Below are positions 1 through 7,287 of a DNA stretch of 10,816 nt, piece by piece (position 1 is the stretch's first letter; every line of letters starts with the position of its first letter). Source of the DNA: Alcaligenaceae bacterium (lineage in GTDB: Bacteria; Pseudomonadota; Gammaproteobacteria; Burkholderiales; Burkholderiaceae_B); the NCBI GenBank assembly GCA_947380655.1, contig CANCRX010000101.1, positions 1 to 10,816 of the forward strand, read 5' to 3'. Below the pieces are notes generated by a model, which was given only the letters and a program-made list of their open reading frames with translations, had not been told where the DNA came from and searched no databases. Position numbers and translations under genes: made by a program.

Positions 1-1
1 T

Positions 2-142
2 CGCTCGATCGAGGTATTACTCACCACGATGGATCGTAGATTTACAGAGTTAGACCGCAAATTTATGTGGTGTGTGCGAACACAGTTTGCAGCCTTGATA
101 GCGATTATTGGATTGTTAGCAAAACTGGCCAATCTCATTTAA
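2..142 (+). CDS. C-terminal end of a small membrane-anchored coiled-coil-like protein (partial, 5' end outside window)
   Basis: An open frame enters from the left edge and ends at TAA 140-142, giving the last 46 residues. A charged amphipathic stretch (MDRRFTELDRKF) is followed by a hydrophobic segment (FAALIAIIGLLAKLANLI) ending at the C-terminus. This layout of helical stalk plus a C-terminal membrane anchor is typical of short DUF1640/coiled-coil-type bacterial proteins, often found near mobile or toxin-antitoxin genes. The family assignment is by architecture only. The start codon and most of the protein lie outside the window, so function cannot be given. It is followed by about 90 bases without recognisable signals before the prlF control region. 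Confidence 0.55.
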   Translation, partial: RSIEVLLTTMDRRFTELDRKFMWCVRTQFAALIAIIGLLAKLANLI

Positions 143-229
143 CTCATATTTTTTCAATCAGAGGGTAGGTACTGTCATTTTTAATCAATCACCAGATTCT
201 CGTCATCCGCATAGGCCACAAAGCAACAA

Positions 230-258
230 TTGCAATGGTAATGCAATTGCATTACCAT
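230..258 (+). promoter_or_regulatory. prlF-yhaV promoter with overlapping 24-bp palindromic operator
   Basis: Positions 235-258 form a perfect palindrome with arms ATGGTAATGCAA and TTGCATTACCAT and no spacer. A plausible sigma70 promoter overlaps it: -35 TTGCAA at 230-235 (4 of 6), 17-bp spacer, -10 TACCAT at 253-258 (4 of 6). It lies 31 bases upstream of the prlF ATG. A GAGG ribosome binding site at 279-282 is 7 bases from that start. PrlF has an AbrB-type DNA-binding domain and toxin-antitoxin operons are normally autorepressed, so this is the obvious operator. The promoter boxes are weak matches; the palindrome itself is certain. Confidence 0.7.
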
Positions 259-289
259 GTCGGTATTGGTGTTGTATTGAGGAATAATA

Positions 290-625
290 ATGACCATACC
301 GCTTACGCTTGAAGTCGAATCAACCCTGACAGATCGCTATCAGACAACTGTTCCTGAAACAGTGCGCCAGGCTCTGCGACTTGGTAAACGTGACAAGATT
401 CATTACACGATACGTCCCAATGGTGAGGTTGTTTTAAGCCGAGCGGATGACGCAGATGTTGCCGACCCTGTACTAGACCGTTTTCTTGGATTTTTAGCGC
501 AAGACATAGCGAGTCACCCCGAAAAATTACAAGCGATTGACTCAAAATTAATCACACGTATTCATAACCTCGTTGGCAAGGTCGATATCGATATCAATGC
601 CAAGTTATCCGCGGATGATGAATGA
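290..625 (+). CDS. prlF: PrlF family type II antitoxin
   Basis: This 111-residue protein has an N-terminal AbrB/SpoVT-like swapped-hairpin DNA-binding region at about residues 8-50 (STLTDRYQTTVPETVRQAL, then a GEVVLSR strand), followed by an acidic helical C-terminal part that should bind the toxin. In characterised members, PrlF neutralises the YhaV ribonuclease and represses its own operon. The length matches the family. The ATG at 290 is supported by GAGG at 279-282. The stop overlaps the yhaV start (ATGA, 622-625), indicating translational coupling in an antitoxin-first operon. The palindrome at 235-258 is the probable autoregulatory site. Nothing in the frame looks damaged, so the antitoxin is probably functional. 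Confidence 0.9.
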   Translation: MTIPLTLEVESTLTDRYQTTVPETVRQALRLGKRDKIHYTIRPNGEVVLSRADDADVADPVLDRFLGFLAQDIASHPEKLQAIDSKLITRIHNLVGKVDIDINAKLSADDE

Positions 626-1122
626 AGAAAATAAAGTCAGCTCCATTGGTTGTTAATGGCTGGAATATATTTGCACACCCGATATTTCTTGAGCAGGTTG
701 AAACCCTCGTTAAAGAGGTGGAAACACTTAAAGCAAAGAATCCAACGGGTTACTTCAGAAAGAACGCAACAAAACGGTTAGCGGCTATTGCTAAGCTCGC
801 CTTTGATGTCATTGCACAAGATCCCACAAGACAGGAGTACCGGCAAGGTAATACGCTCGGACATGAGCACAAGCATTGGTATCGTGCAAAGTTTTTCCAA
901 CAATACAGACTATTTTTTCGATTTCATGCGCCAAGCAAAGTGATCGTACTCGCCTGGGTTAATGACAACGATACTAAACGCGCTTACGAAAACAGCGATG
1001 ATGCTTATCGTGTATTTCGCAAGATGCTAGACGGCGGCAGACCACCAGACAACTGGAATCAATTATTAGCAGAAGCCAACGCAACTACTTCGCGTCTTAT
1101 TGGCTTGACAGAAAGACTCTGA
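622..1122 (+). CDS. yhaV: YhaV family toxin, ribosome-dependent mRNA interferase of the RelE superfamily
   Basis: This 166-residue protein carries the conserved YhaV core at about residues 75-105 (GNTLGHEHKHWYRAKFF followed by QYRLFFRFH) and a downstream WVNDNDTKRAYENSDDAY stretch that is also family-typical. E. coli YhaV is slightly shorter (about 154 residues), so this is full length. Family members cleave mRNA on translating ribosomes and arrest growth until neutralised by PrlF. The start codon overlaps the prlF stop by four bases, so translation is likely coupled and no separate strong ribosome binding site is needed. The gene ends 35 bases before the convergent glutathione S-transferase gene. 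The frame is intact with no missing motif, so the pair is probably an active toxin-antitoxin system. Confidence 0.9.
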   Translation: MKKIKSAPLVVNGWNIFAHPIFLEQVETLVKEVETLKAKNPTGYFRKNATKRLAAIAKLAFDVIAQDPTRQEYRQGNTLGHEHKHWYRAKFFQQYRLFFRFHAPSKVIVLAWVNDNDTKRAYENSDDAYRVFRKMLDGGRPPDNWNQLLAEANATTSRLIGLTERL

Positions 1123-1157
1123 GATTTTGAGGTCTGATGTTCCCCATCTTGCGGTGT

Positions 1158-1769
1158 TCAAGCATGCACAGGCGGCGCTGTCTCTACAAAAGAACCCTTC
1201 GCAGAAATCCCCTCAAACCAGGCATCTAACTTAGGATGCCCAGCACGCCATTCAAACTCAGGAATCAGATCCGCAAAGCCTAAGGTACAACCCATCACGA
1301 TCTGAACCATATTCAGTGGGCCACGAAACACAGGATCCTCGATCCCGCGCTCCCACAGAGCCAACAACCTTTTCGCGCGATCGGTCTCATGCAGGACGAT
1401 CTTTGGTGATTGCTCATTCACAGGACGCCATTTCTCACGTCCCAGGACAGCCATGCCATCGAGCATGCTTCGTACCAGCGCCTCAAGACGACGCGCCTCA
1501 AACCCCTGCGCACCCGCAGGCAAGGCAAACATAGGCTTGCCATCAAGGTTATCAAGGTAAGAGCAGATCAGCGCCGAGTCCTCGAGACCAAGCCCGTCAT
1601 CACAGACCAGATAAGGCACCCGGCCCGAGGGATTGATGTTGTAGTAAGGACTATCCGTTGTACGGGTCTTTGCCGAGATAACCTCGACTCTGTCCGCCAG
1701 GCCTTTTTCCAATACGACAACACGCACGATCCGTGCGTAGGGTGAACCTTTGGTGATGAAGAGTTTCAT
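1158..1769 (-). CDS. Glutathione S-transferase family protein
   Basis: This 203-residue protein has the two-domain cytosolic GST layout. The N-terminal thioredoxin-like domain (about 1-78) opens with MKLFITKGSPYARIVR, where Ser9 in the SPYAR segment is the probable glutathione-activating residue. It contains the cis-proline in GRVPYL (Pro52) and the gamma-glutamyl-binding pair Asp64-Ser65 in LEDSALI. The all-helical C-terminal domain follows, with the usual GFADLIPEFEW and HPKLDAWFEGI segments. Family members conjugate or reduce electrophiles with glutathione in the cytoplasm; the substrate cannot be read from the sequence. The gene converges on yhaV and has the same strand as the DUF2130 gene upstream, separated from it by 87 bases. 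A purine-rich GAGA lies just before the ATG. It looks like ordinary housekeeping or stress content inside the accessory stretch. Confidence 0.88.
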   Translation of the reverse strand: MKLFITKGSPYARIVRVVVLEKGLADRVEVISAKTRTTDSPYYNINPSGRVPYLVCDDGLGLEDSALICSYLDNLDGKPMFALPAGAQGFEARRLEALVRSMLDGMAVLGREKWRPVNEQSPKIVLHETDRAKRLLALWERGIEDPVFRGPLNMVQIVMGCTLGFADLIPEFEWRAGHPKLDAWFEGISAKGSFVETAPPVHA

Positions 1770-1856
1770 GGCTTGTCTCGATGCGTTTATGAATATTTAA
1801 CGCATACGATAAACCAAACTAGTTAAAAAGGTGAAATGCCAACGGCCCTTTTGAAA

Positions 1857-3266
1857 TCACTCCTCCTCGCTAGAACCCAACCCCTTCAACTCACTAAACT
1901 TATCCTTCATCGTCTGATTACCCCGAGTGAGCTTTTTGATTGTCACGTCCTGCGCCTTATCATTCGCAAGCCGCAGATTTCGATCCGTCCCCAGTAACGC
2001 CTCTTTAGTTTTTTGCAGATGATCGATGGATTTATCGATCTCCTCGATCGCCGTATGAAAGCGTTTTGACGCGAGCTCAAAATTCCGCGCAAAGCCGTTT
2101 TTAAACGTCTCTAGTTCGTTTTCAAAATTCGTAATATCGACAGTCTGTGCTTTAACCAGTGCGAGCTCTTTTTTGTACTCGAGGGACTTCAGCGCAGCAT
2201 TACGCAGCAGTGTGATGATGGTCAGGAAAAATTGCGGGCGCACGACATACATCTTTGGATAGCGATGAAACACGTCGACCACACCGGTGTTGTAGAGCTC
2301 ACTCTCAGGTTCGAGCAATGAAACGAGCACTGCGTATTCGCATTTTTTCTCATTGCGATCCTTATCGAGTTCTTTCAGAAAGTCCTCGTTCTTGCTTTTC
2401 GTAGCGGTATGTTCGTTTTCGTTTTTCATTTCGAACATGATTGAGACAATCTCGGTACCCGACTCATCCAGATCCCGAAAAATGAAGTCGCCCTTGCTAC
2501 CAGAGCGCGCATCATTGTCTTTCTCAAAATAAGCTCTGGGGAATGCCGCCGCACGAATACGGTTGAACTCCGTCTCGCAATGCTGCTCAAGCGTTTCGCC
2601 GACCATCTTGGTCGAGAGGCGCGCCTTCATATCCCTGAGACGTTCGATCGCGTCGTCGCGATCCTTTAGCTGCGTCTCGTACTTGTCTTTGAGCGTTTTT
2701 TCAGCGAGCTGCTTTTCGTACTCTGCGCGAACCAGATTGTTTTTGATCTCATCGCGCTCTTTCTCCACAACGCTGACCGCCTCATTGACTGCGAGGCGCT
2801 GAGAAACTTCCAGGCTATCGAGTTTGGCTTTCAGACCCTGAATCTCCGAGTCCTTAGCCGAGGCAGTTTTTTGCAACTCAGTCGCGAGCTTTGCTTCCGC
2901 AAGCGAGGAGGCGGATTCTTTTTCAAGCCGGGCTTGTTCAAGTCTGCTTGCCAGCTCGTCGCGCTCTCTTTCCACGGCATTGAGCGCCTCGGTTAACGCG
3001 AGTTTTTGTGCCGCCTCGGCAGCGTCTAGTTTGGCTTTCAGGTCCTGGATGACGGCGTCCTTAGTTGCCTGCGCTCTTTGCAGCTCGGAAGCCGCCTGGG
3101 ATTTAGCGAGCTCAATCGCACTCTGCTTACCCTGCTCAGCTAGCTCGAGCCGCTCGTGCAACTGATGCTCAAAATCCTCATCGCGGACTTGTTTGAGAAT
3201 GTCCGCGTAACCAGCCTCATCGATTTTGAAGGCTTTGGAGCAATGGGGGCATTTGATTTCATGCAT
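1857..3266 (-). CDS. DUF2130 coiled-coil protein with PD-(D/E)XK-like nuclease signature
   Basis: This 469-residue protein begins with a short zinc-knuckle-like CPHC motif (Cys6, Cys9). A long charged coiled coil (about 30-215) follows, then the conserved DUF2130 domain (about 215-370) and a further helical, charged C-terminus ending in acidic residues. In the conserved domain I see GETLEQH (Glu224), GSKGDFIF (Asp260), then MFEMKNE (Glu279-x-Lys281), and a helix leading to a YAVLVS strand. That order matches the PD-(D/E)XK nuclease core (helix Glu, strand Asp, strand ExK). Catalysis is inferred; DUF2130 proteins are experimentally uncharacterised to my knowledge. The coiled coil contains an internal duplication, listed separately. 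The ATG at 3266 is chosen because the CPHC motif follows at once. The gene is divergent from the nuclease-helicase gene, with 204 bases between them. Confidence 0.85.
   Translation of the reverse strand: MHEIKCPHCSKAFKIDEAGYADILKQVRDEDFEHQLHERLELAEQGKQSAIELAKSQAASELQRAQATKDAVIQDLKAKLDAAEAAQKLALTEALNAVERERDELASRLEQARLEKESASSLAEAKLATELQKTASAKDSEIQGLKAKLDSLEVSQRLAVNEAVSVVEKERDEIKNNLVRAEYEKQLAEKTLKDKYETQLKDRDDAIERLRDMKARLSTKMVGETLEQHCETEFNRIRAAAFPRAYFEKDNDARSGSKGDFIFRDLDESGTEIVSIMFEMKNENEHTATKSKNEDFLKELDKDRNEKKCEYAVLVSLLEPESELYNTGVVDVFHRYPKMYVVRPQFFLTIITLLRNAALKSLEYKKELALVKAQTVDITNFENELETFKNGFARNFELASKRFHTAIEEIDKSIDHLQKTKEALLGTDRNLRLANDKAQDVTIKKLTRGNQTMKDKFSELKGLGSSEEE
2709..3086 (-). repeat. Internal 207-nt-period duplication in the DUF2130 coiled-coil coding region
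   Basis: Residues 61-117 (2916-3086) and 130-186 (2709-2879) of the DUF2130 protein are two versions of one 57-residue unit spaced by 69 residues. Aligned landmarks include ELQRAQATKD / ELQKTASAKD, LKAKLDAAEAAQKLA / LKAKLDSLEVSQRLA, and VERERDE / VEKERDE. The similarity is also visible in the DNA, for example GTTTGGCTTTCAG in both units, so it reflects a gene-internal tandem duplication and not just coiled-coil composition. It lengthens the stalk between the N-terminal metal-knuckle motif and the putative nuclease domain. Confidence 0.8.
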
Positions 3267-3382
3267 AGCTGCTGAGCACCGTAAGGTAAAGAATGGATTG
3301 TCGCATCTCTCTCTAGTGGCGGGGGATATTCGCTACTTGAAATACCCAAGCAAAACGGACGAATACAGTCTAAGGAGCGAGT

Positions 3383-3399
3383 GGCTCAGGAGATGAGCC
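3383..3399. other. Small perfect hairpin in the divergent DUF2130/helicase intergenic region
   Basis: GGCTCA and TGAGCC form a perfect 6-bp stem with a 5-base loop, in the 204 bases between the divergent DUF2130 and nuclease-helicase starts. There is no T-run, so it is not an ordinary intrinsic terminator. It could be a shared operator or incidental. The rest of this spacer (3267-3470) shows only a -35-like CTGACA at 3417-3422 without a convincing -10, and AGAG at 3459-3462 as the helicase ribosome binding site. Confidence 0.35.
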
Positions 3400-3470
3400 T
3401 CATGCGAGCAATAGATCTGACACCGTAACCGTAGTAATCTAAATGCTAGAGTCACTTTAGAGTTTTGCGT

Positions 3471-6400
3471 ATGTACAAAAAATCAGAAACCCGCGAACTC
3501 GTCTACTCGCCAAGCGATTTAACGCTATTTATGCGCTCGACTTTTGCTTCTTGGATGGATAGGCTTGCGCTCCAGGACTCAAGTTTAAAAAAGAGCGAGG
3601 CTGACCCTATGATGGATCTGCTAGCGAAAAAAGGTACTACGCATGAAACGGATTTTCTGCAAAGTCTGATTGAACAATATGGCGAGCAAAACGTTGCCAG
3701 AATTTCAAGTAACAAAGACACCGCAGCACAAGCAACCATCGATGCGATGAGGGCCGGCTTTGACGTCATATTCCAAGCGTATCTTGAGAGAGACGCATTC
3801 AAAGGTTTTGCCGATTTTCTGATTAAACGTCCTGGTCAATCCGCTCTTGGCGATTTTTACTACGAGGTATGGGATACAAAGCTATCAAAATCGACTCGTC
3901 CGTACTTCATTATTCAGCTGTGTTGCTACAACTGGATGCTAGAACCACTGCAAGATTTTTTAGCTGACGATATCGTTGTTGTACTGGGTGATCGGAACGA
4001 TGATGGCAGCCCGCGGTTGGACCGCATACGCGCTACTGCCCACTACAGCTACTTTAAAGCGTTAAAAGCGCAATTTCTTGAATTTCAAAACGACTTTACT
4101 GGCAACACCGATCAAAGGCCGGATCCCGCTTTCTGTAATGATTTCGGTAACTGGGGTGAAATTGCCGAGAGCATTTTGCAAACGTCCGACAGCCTCTCAA
4201 TAGTCGCCAATATCAGAAAATCACAAATCAAGAAGCTTCATGCCGCGGGTATCAACACACTCGAGGCTTTAGTGAATACTGATGCACTCACGATAAAGGG
4301 GATGGATCTTAAGATATTTGAGCGACTCAAGGGACAGGCAAAAATCCAGCTTTCGTCGCGAGGCAAAGAGATACCTCTTTTCAAGATCTTAGAGAGCGAA
4401 GCAGGCAAAGGGCTCAAAGGCTTACCCGCGAAATCAGAGATGGATGTTTATTTTGATATCGAGGGGCACCCATTGTTTGATGGTGGTCTTGAGTATCTTT
4501 GGGGTGTGAGCTACGACTCACCGTCAACTGATCCTCTAGGCACCCTATATCCCTTTAAAGACTGGTGGGCGCATGACCGCGCACAAGAAAAGCTCGCCTT
4601 TGAAGGATTTATAGATTGGGTCTATGCGCGCTGGCAGCAAGAGCCGTCAATGCATGTCTATCACTATGCTTCCTACGAAATCACTGCAATCAATAAGCTG
4701 GCTAATCGTGAACAAACGCGTTTGGATGAAGTCGCAGAACTCCTAACAAATAATGTCTTTATTGATCTGTATCGACTTGTACAAACTGGACTGTTGATTG
4801 GCGAACCAAAATATTCGATTAAGAACGTTGAGCATCTTTATCGGGAACGTCGAAACACGACTGTCGCCAATGGCGGTGACTCAGTCGTTTTTTACGAAGG
4901 ATGGCGAGCCGAGGGTGGGAGCGAGCAGTGGCTCGAGTCATCTAACGGCTATGCTGCGTGGTCTAAGGACCCCTCTAGTTTTGATTGGACGCTGTGGCCT
5001 AAGCTTGATTCCATTCGTACATACAACATTGACGATTGCGAATCGACACTTCAACTTGTGCATTGGTTGCGTCAGATTCAGCATGAAAATGGGATTCAAT
5101 ATGAAGCCAAAAGCGATGCGCTTCTGATTGAAAAAGCCAGAACCGATAAACAAAATCAAAACCAACTCGATAGACAAGCGCTCACAGCCAGACAACAAGC
5201 GTTAATTCAGCAGCAGCTCAATGATCCAGAACTCAAAATTGATGAACATGCCAGCCTGCTGGTTTCGTTACTGCAGTTTTACATCAGAGAGCGGAAACCC
5301 AGCTCGTTTGCCTATCTACAACGACAAGATAAGAGCGATGAAGACCTGCTCGAATACGATACAGTTATTTTCGACGTAAAAATAGAAACTACAGAACACA
5401 AGGGATCGAAGATCCATTGTTCAGCTACTTTCAGCATCGATCAGCCACTACGCACCGACAAAATAAAAGCCGCTACTATTAAAAATACTAATGTCAAAGT
5501 CACTCAGCTTACCTTTGAAGACAAAGACGCGTACCGCACGCTTGTAAGCTTTGAATTAGCTGCAGAATACAGCGAAGCACTTAAGCAACAGCCACTTGTA
5601 TTGTTTGGCGATGAAGCTTACATCGACACGAGTGGTCTAGAGAAACGTTTATGCGAAATCACAGAGACGTATTTTAAAACTCGCCAACTATCTGGAGCCT
5701 TGCGCACACTATTAGGCAGAGAGATTCCGCGTATTGCTCAAACACCTCTACCGATTTCTCGTACCCTGATGCCCGAAGATGCTCCTTACATGCAGGCTAT
5801 CATTCGAGCCGTTCAAGGTCTGGATGACACGGTACTCTGCATACAAGGCCCACCTGGTGCTGGTAAAACCTATACGGCTCAGCATGTAATCGAGGCGCTT
5901 ATCCGAGCAGGTAAACGTGTGGGGGTGATGTCTAACAGTCATGCCGCGATCATGAATTTGCTTGAGCCGCTTGCCAAAGATCTGCCACACGCACTGATTG
6001 CAAAGGTAGGGGGCTATCCGACTCAAGCCGCCTTTACAGAAAAATTCCCCGCTGCTCAATACCCTGGCTTTAGATTTCGTGTATCAATGGATTTCACTAA
6101 AGCCGAACCCTACGAGAGTTTCGACGTTGTAGGCGCAACAGTCTATAACTTTGTAAAAAAGAACGCTTACGATGCGCCCCTCGATTACCTTTTTGTGGAC
6201 GAAGCGAGTCAGGTCGCTCTGGCCAATCTGGTTGTTGCTTCAGGCGCCACACGCAATATCATCTTAATGGGCGATCAAATGCAGTTAGAGCAACCCATTC
6301 AAGGTGCTCATCCAGGCGATGCTGGACTCTCTGCTCTCAATTTCATGTTGGGCGATCATGCCGTCATCCCACAAGACCGCGGCATATTCCTGGAGCGAAC

Positions 6401-6998
6401 TTATCGTATGCACCCAAAGGTGTGTGCGCCGCTCTCTGAAATCGTTTATGAGGGTAAATTGCAAGCCGATGCCCCAAACAAGAACCAAGCTATTTTGCTC
6501 GAACGGCCAAAACTCCTCACCAAAGAGTCGGGCATCCTGACGCTATGGCTTGACCATGACGGCAACACTCAGTCTAGCGAAGAAGAAGCCGCCGTGATCA
6601 ACACCCTACTTGCAGAGTTAAAGACGGGGAGCTTTAGAAACAAAGACAATGAAATTGAAGCGATCTTGTTAGCGCGAGACGTTCTCGTTGTAGCGCCCTA
6701 CAACATGCAAGTCAATCTTCTGAAAGAAAGACTACCCGCTGATATCAGGATAGGCACGATTGATAAATTCCAAGGCCAAGAGGCGCCGGTGGTTATTATT
6801 TCAATGGCAGTTAGCGATATTGAAGAGTCACCACGAGGGCTGGACTTTATCTTTGATATGAATCGACTCAACGTCGCGGTCTCAAGAGCCAAGGCACTTG
6901 CAATTATTGTGGCGAGCAAGAAGTTACGGCAAGTGACCGTGAGCAATATTCGGCAGATGGAGATGGCGGGGTTGTTTTTACGATTGACGGAACAGTAG
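3471..6998 (+). CDS. TM0106-family RecB-like nuclease fused to RNase H-like exonuclease and SF1 helicase
   Basis: A 1175-residue protein from ATG 3471, preferred over TTG 3465 because AGAG at 3459-3462 then has an 8-base spacing. Residue numbers here count from the TTG; subtract 2 for the ATG. The N-terminus (YSPSDLTLFM) opens a Cas4/RecB-like nuclease with His60, Asp117 (GFADFL), EVWDTK (Asp137, Lys139) and the QLCCY motif (Gln151, Tyr155). A helix-hairpin-helix-like linker lies at about 254-297. A DEDD exonuclease of the RNase_H_2 type follows: FDIEG (Asp331, Glu333), YHYASYE, YNIDDC (Asp524). The C-terminal Upf1/Dna2-like SF1 helicase has GPPGAGKT (795-802), VDEAS (911-915), GDQMQLEQP (936-944), ERTYRMHP, VVAPYN, GTIDKFQGQE (1097-1106) and NVAVSRAK (1136-1143). 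All key residues are present, so it should be an active nuclease-helicase acting on DNA or RNA-DNA structures; its biological role is unknown. Confidence 0.93.
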   Translation: MYKKSETRELVYSPSDLTLFMRSTFASWMDRLALQDSSLKKSEADPMMDLLAKKGTTHETDFLQSLIEQYGEQNVARISSNKDTAAQATIDAMRAGFDVIFQAYLERDAFKGFADFLIKRPGQSALGDFYYEVWDTKLSKSTRPYFIIQLCCYNWMLEPLQDFLADDIVVVLGDRNDDGSPRLDRIRATAHYSYFKALKAQFLEFQNDFTGNTDQRPDPAFCNDFGNWGEIAESILQTSDSLSIVANIRKSQIKKLHAAGINTLEALVNTDALTIKGMDLKIFERLKGQAKIQLSSRGKEIPLFKILESEAGKGLKGLPAKSEMDVYFDIEGHPLFDGGLEYLWGVSYDSPSTDPLGTLYPFKDWWAHDRAQEKLAFEGFIDWVYARWQQEPSMHVYHYASYEITAINKLANREQTRLDEVAELLTNNVFIDLYRLVQTGLLIGEPKYSIKNVEHLYRERRNTTVANGGDSVVFYEGWRAEGGSEQWLESSNGYAAWSKDPSSFDWTLWPKLDSIRTYNIDDCESTLQLVHWLRQIQHENGIQYEAKSDALLIEKARTDKQNQNQLDRQALTARQQALIQQQLNDPELKIDEHASLLVSLLQFYIRERKPSSFAYLQRQDKSDEDLLEYDTVIFDVKIETTEHKGSKIHCSATFSIDQPLRTDKIKAATIKNTNVKVTQLTFEDKDAYRTLVSFELAAEYSEALKQQPLVLFGDEAYIDTSGLEKRLCEITETYFKTRQLSGALRTLLGREIPRIAQTPLPISRTLMPEDAPYMQAIIRAVQGLDDTVLCIQGPPGAGKTYTAQHVIEALIRAGKRVGVMSNSHAAIMNLLEPLAKDLPHALIAKVGGYPTQAAFTEKFPAAQYPGFRFRVSMDFTKAEPYESFDVVGATVYNFVKKNAYDAPLDYLFVDEASQVALANLVVASGATRNIILMGDQMQLEQPIQGAHPGDAGLSALNFMLGDHAVIPQDRGIFLERTYRMHPKVCAPLSEIVYEGKLQADAPNKNQAILLERPKLLTKESGILTLWLDHDGNTQSSEEEAAVINTLLAELKTGSFRNKDNEIEAILLARDVLVVAPYNMQVNLLKERLPADIRIGTIDKFQGQEAPVVIISMAVSDIEESPRGLDFIFDMNRLNVAVSRAKALAIIVASKKLRQVTVSNIRQMEMAGLFLRLTEQ

Positions 6999-7063
6999 CA
7001 ATATTGACCAGCGCATCCAGAGAAAAGCGAGACACTCATCCACGCAATAAATCATTAATACAT

Positions 7064-7090
7064 GGCTGAGTCACACCACATTGCTCAGCC
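7064..7090. other. Inverted repeat next to the sprT scrap
   Basis: GGCTGAG (7064-7070) and CTCAGCC (7084-7090) form a perfect 7-bp stem around a 13-base loop, about 65 bases after the helicase stop. No T-run follows on either strand, so an intrinsic terminator is not well supported, although it could slow transcription leaving the helicase gene. It abuts the sprT-like remnant at 7090 exactly and may mark a junction. Apart from these two items, 6999-7241 holds nothing I can recognise. Confidence 0.4.
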
Positions 7091-7123
7091 GCCTCGAGCT
7101 TAAACAGTAACTCAGACCCTGCA
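7090..7123 (-). pseudogene. 34-nt degenerate remnant of the sprT-like gene
   Basis: This stretch matches 9022-9055 in the sprT-like copy at 31 of 34 positions without gaps, including an uninterrupted CGCCTCGAGCTTAA. On the minus strand it reads AGSELLFKLEA, against AGPELLVKLEA in the large copies. Two of the three substitutions change the amino acid, consistent with decay without selection. Homology stops abruptly on both sides. It has the same orientation as the two large copies, so it is best read as the last scrap of an older third copy. Chance is unlikely for a match of this length inside a window that already holds two copies, though the piece is short. Confidence 0.65.
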
Positions 7124-7241
7124 GGGAGTGAGCTCTAAAACAAGCTATTCCGGTATTCATTGCGGTATTTCGCCAAGGAATCAGGGGCTATTTAGTCGAT
7201 TAGAAGCCCAATTCTCCGTAGTTTTTAAAATCGTTGTGTTC

Positions 7242-7287
7242 TTGATTTTGTCCGAAATTTGTATATACTTATCGGACAAGGTGAGTT
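7242..7287 (+). promoter_or_regulatory. Promoter and inverted-repeat operator of the AbiE-like locus
   Basis: A sigma70-type promoter is readable: -35 TTGATT at 7242-7247 (4 of 6), 16-bp spacer, -10 TATACT at 7264-7269 (5 of 6). Perfect 8-bp inverted repeats TTGTCCGA (7248-7255) and TCGGACAA (7272-7279) bracket the -10 box, so a bound dimer would cover the promoter. AAGG at 7278-7281 is the ribosome binding site, 6 bases before ATG 7288. AbiEi antitoxins are known to repress their own operon by binding inverted repeats in the promoter, which fits this layout. Confidence 0.72.

Noticed and set aside
1095..1157. Intrinsic terminator between convergent yhaV and glutathione S-transferase genes
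   Set aside because: AGACTC and GAGGTCT pair only imperfectly with a bulge, and there is no T-run.
3417..3445. Promoter of the nuclease-helicase gene
   Set aside because: CTGACA is a good -35, but the hexamers 16-18 bp downstream match the -10 consensus at only three positions.
3465..3467. TTG start of the nuclease-helicase
   Set aside because: ATG two codons later has a better spacing to AGAG at 3459-3462.
7033..7070. Extension of the sprT remnant leftward, because ACTCATCCACGCA resembles part of the gene near 9131
   Set aside because: The order is wrong relative to 7090-7123 and the match is short, so it is probably chance.
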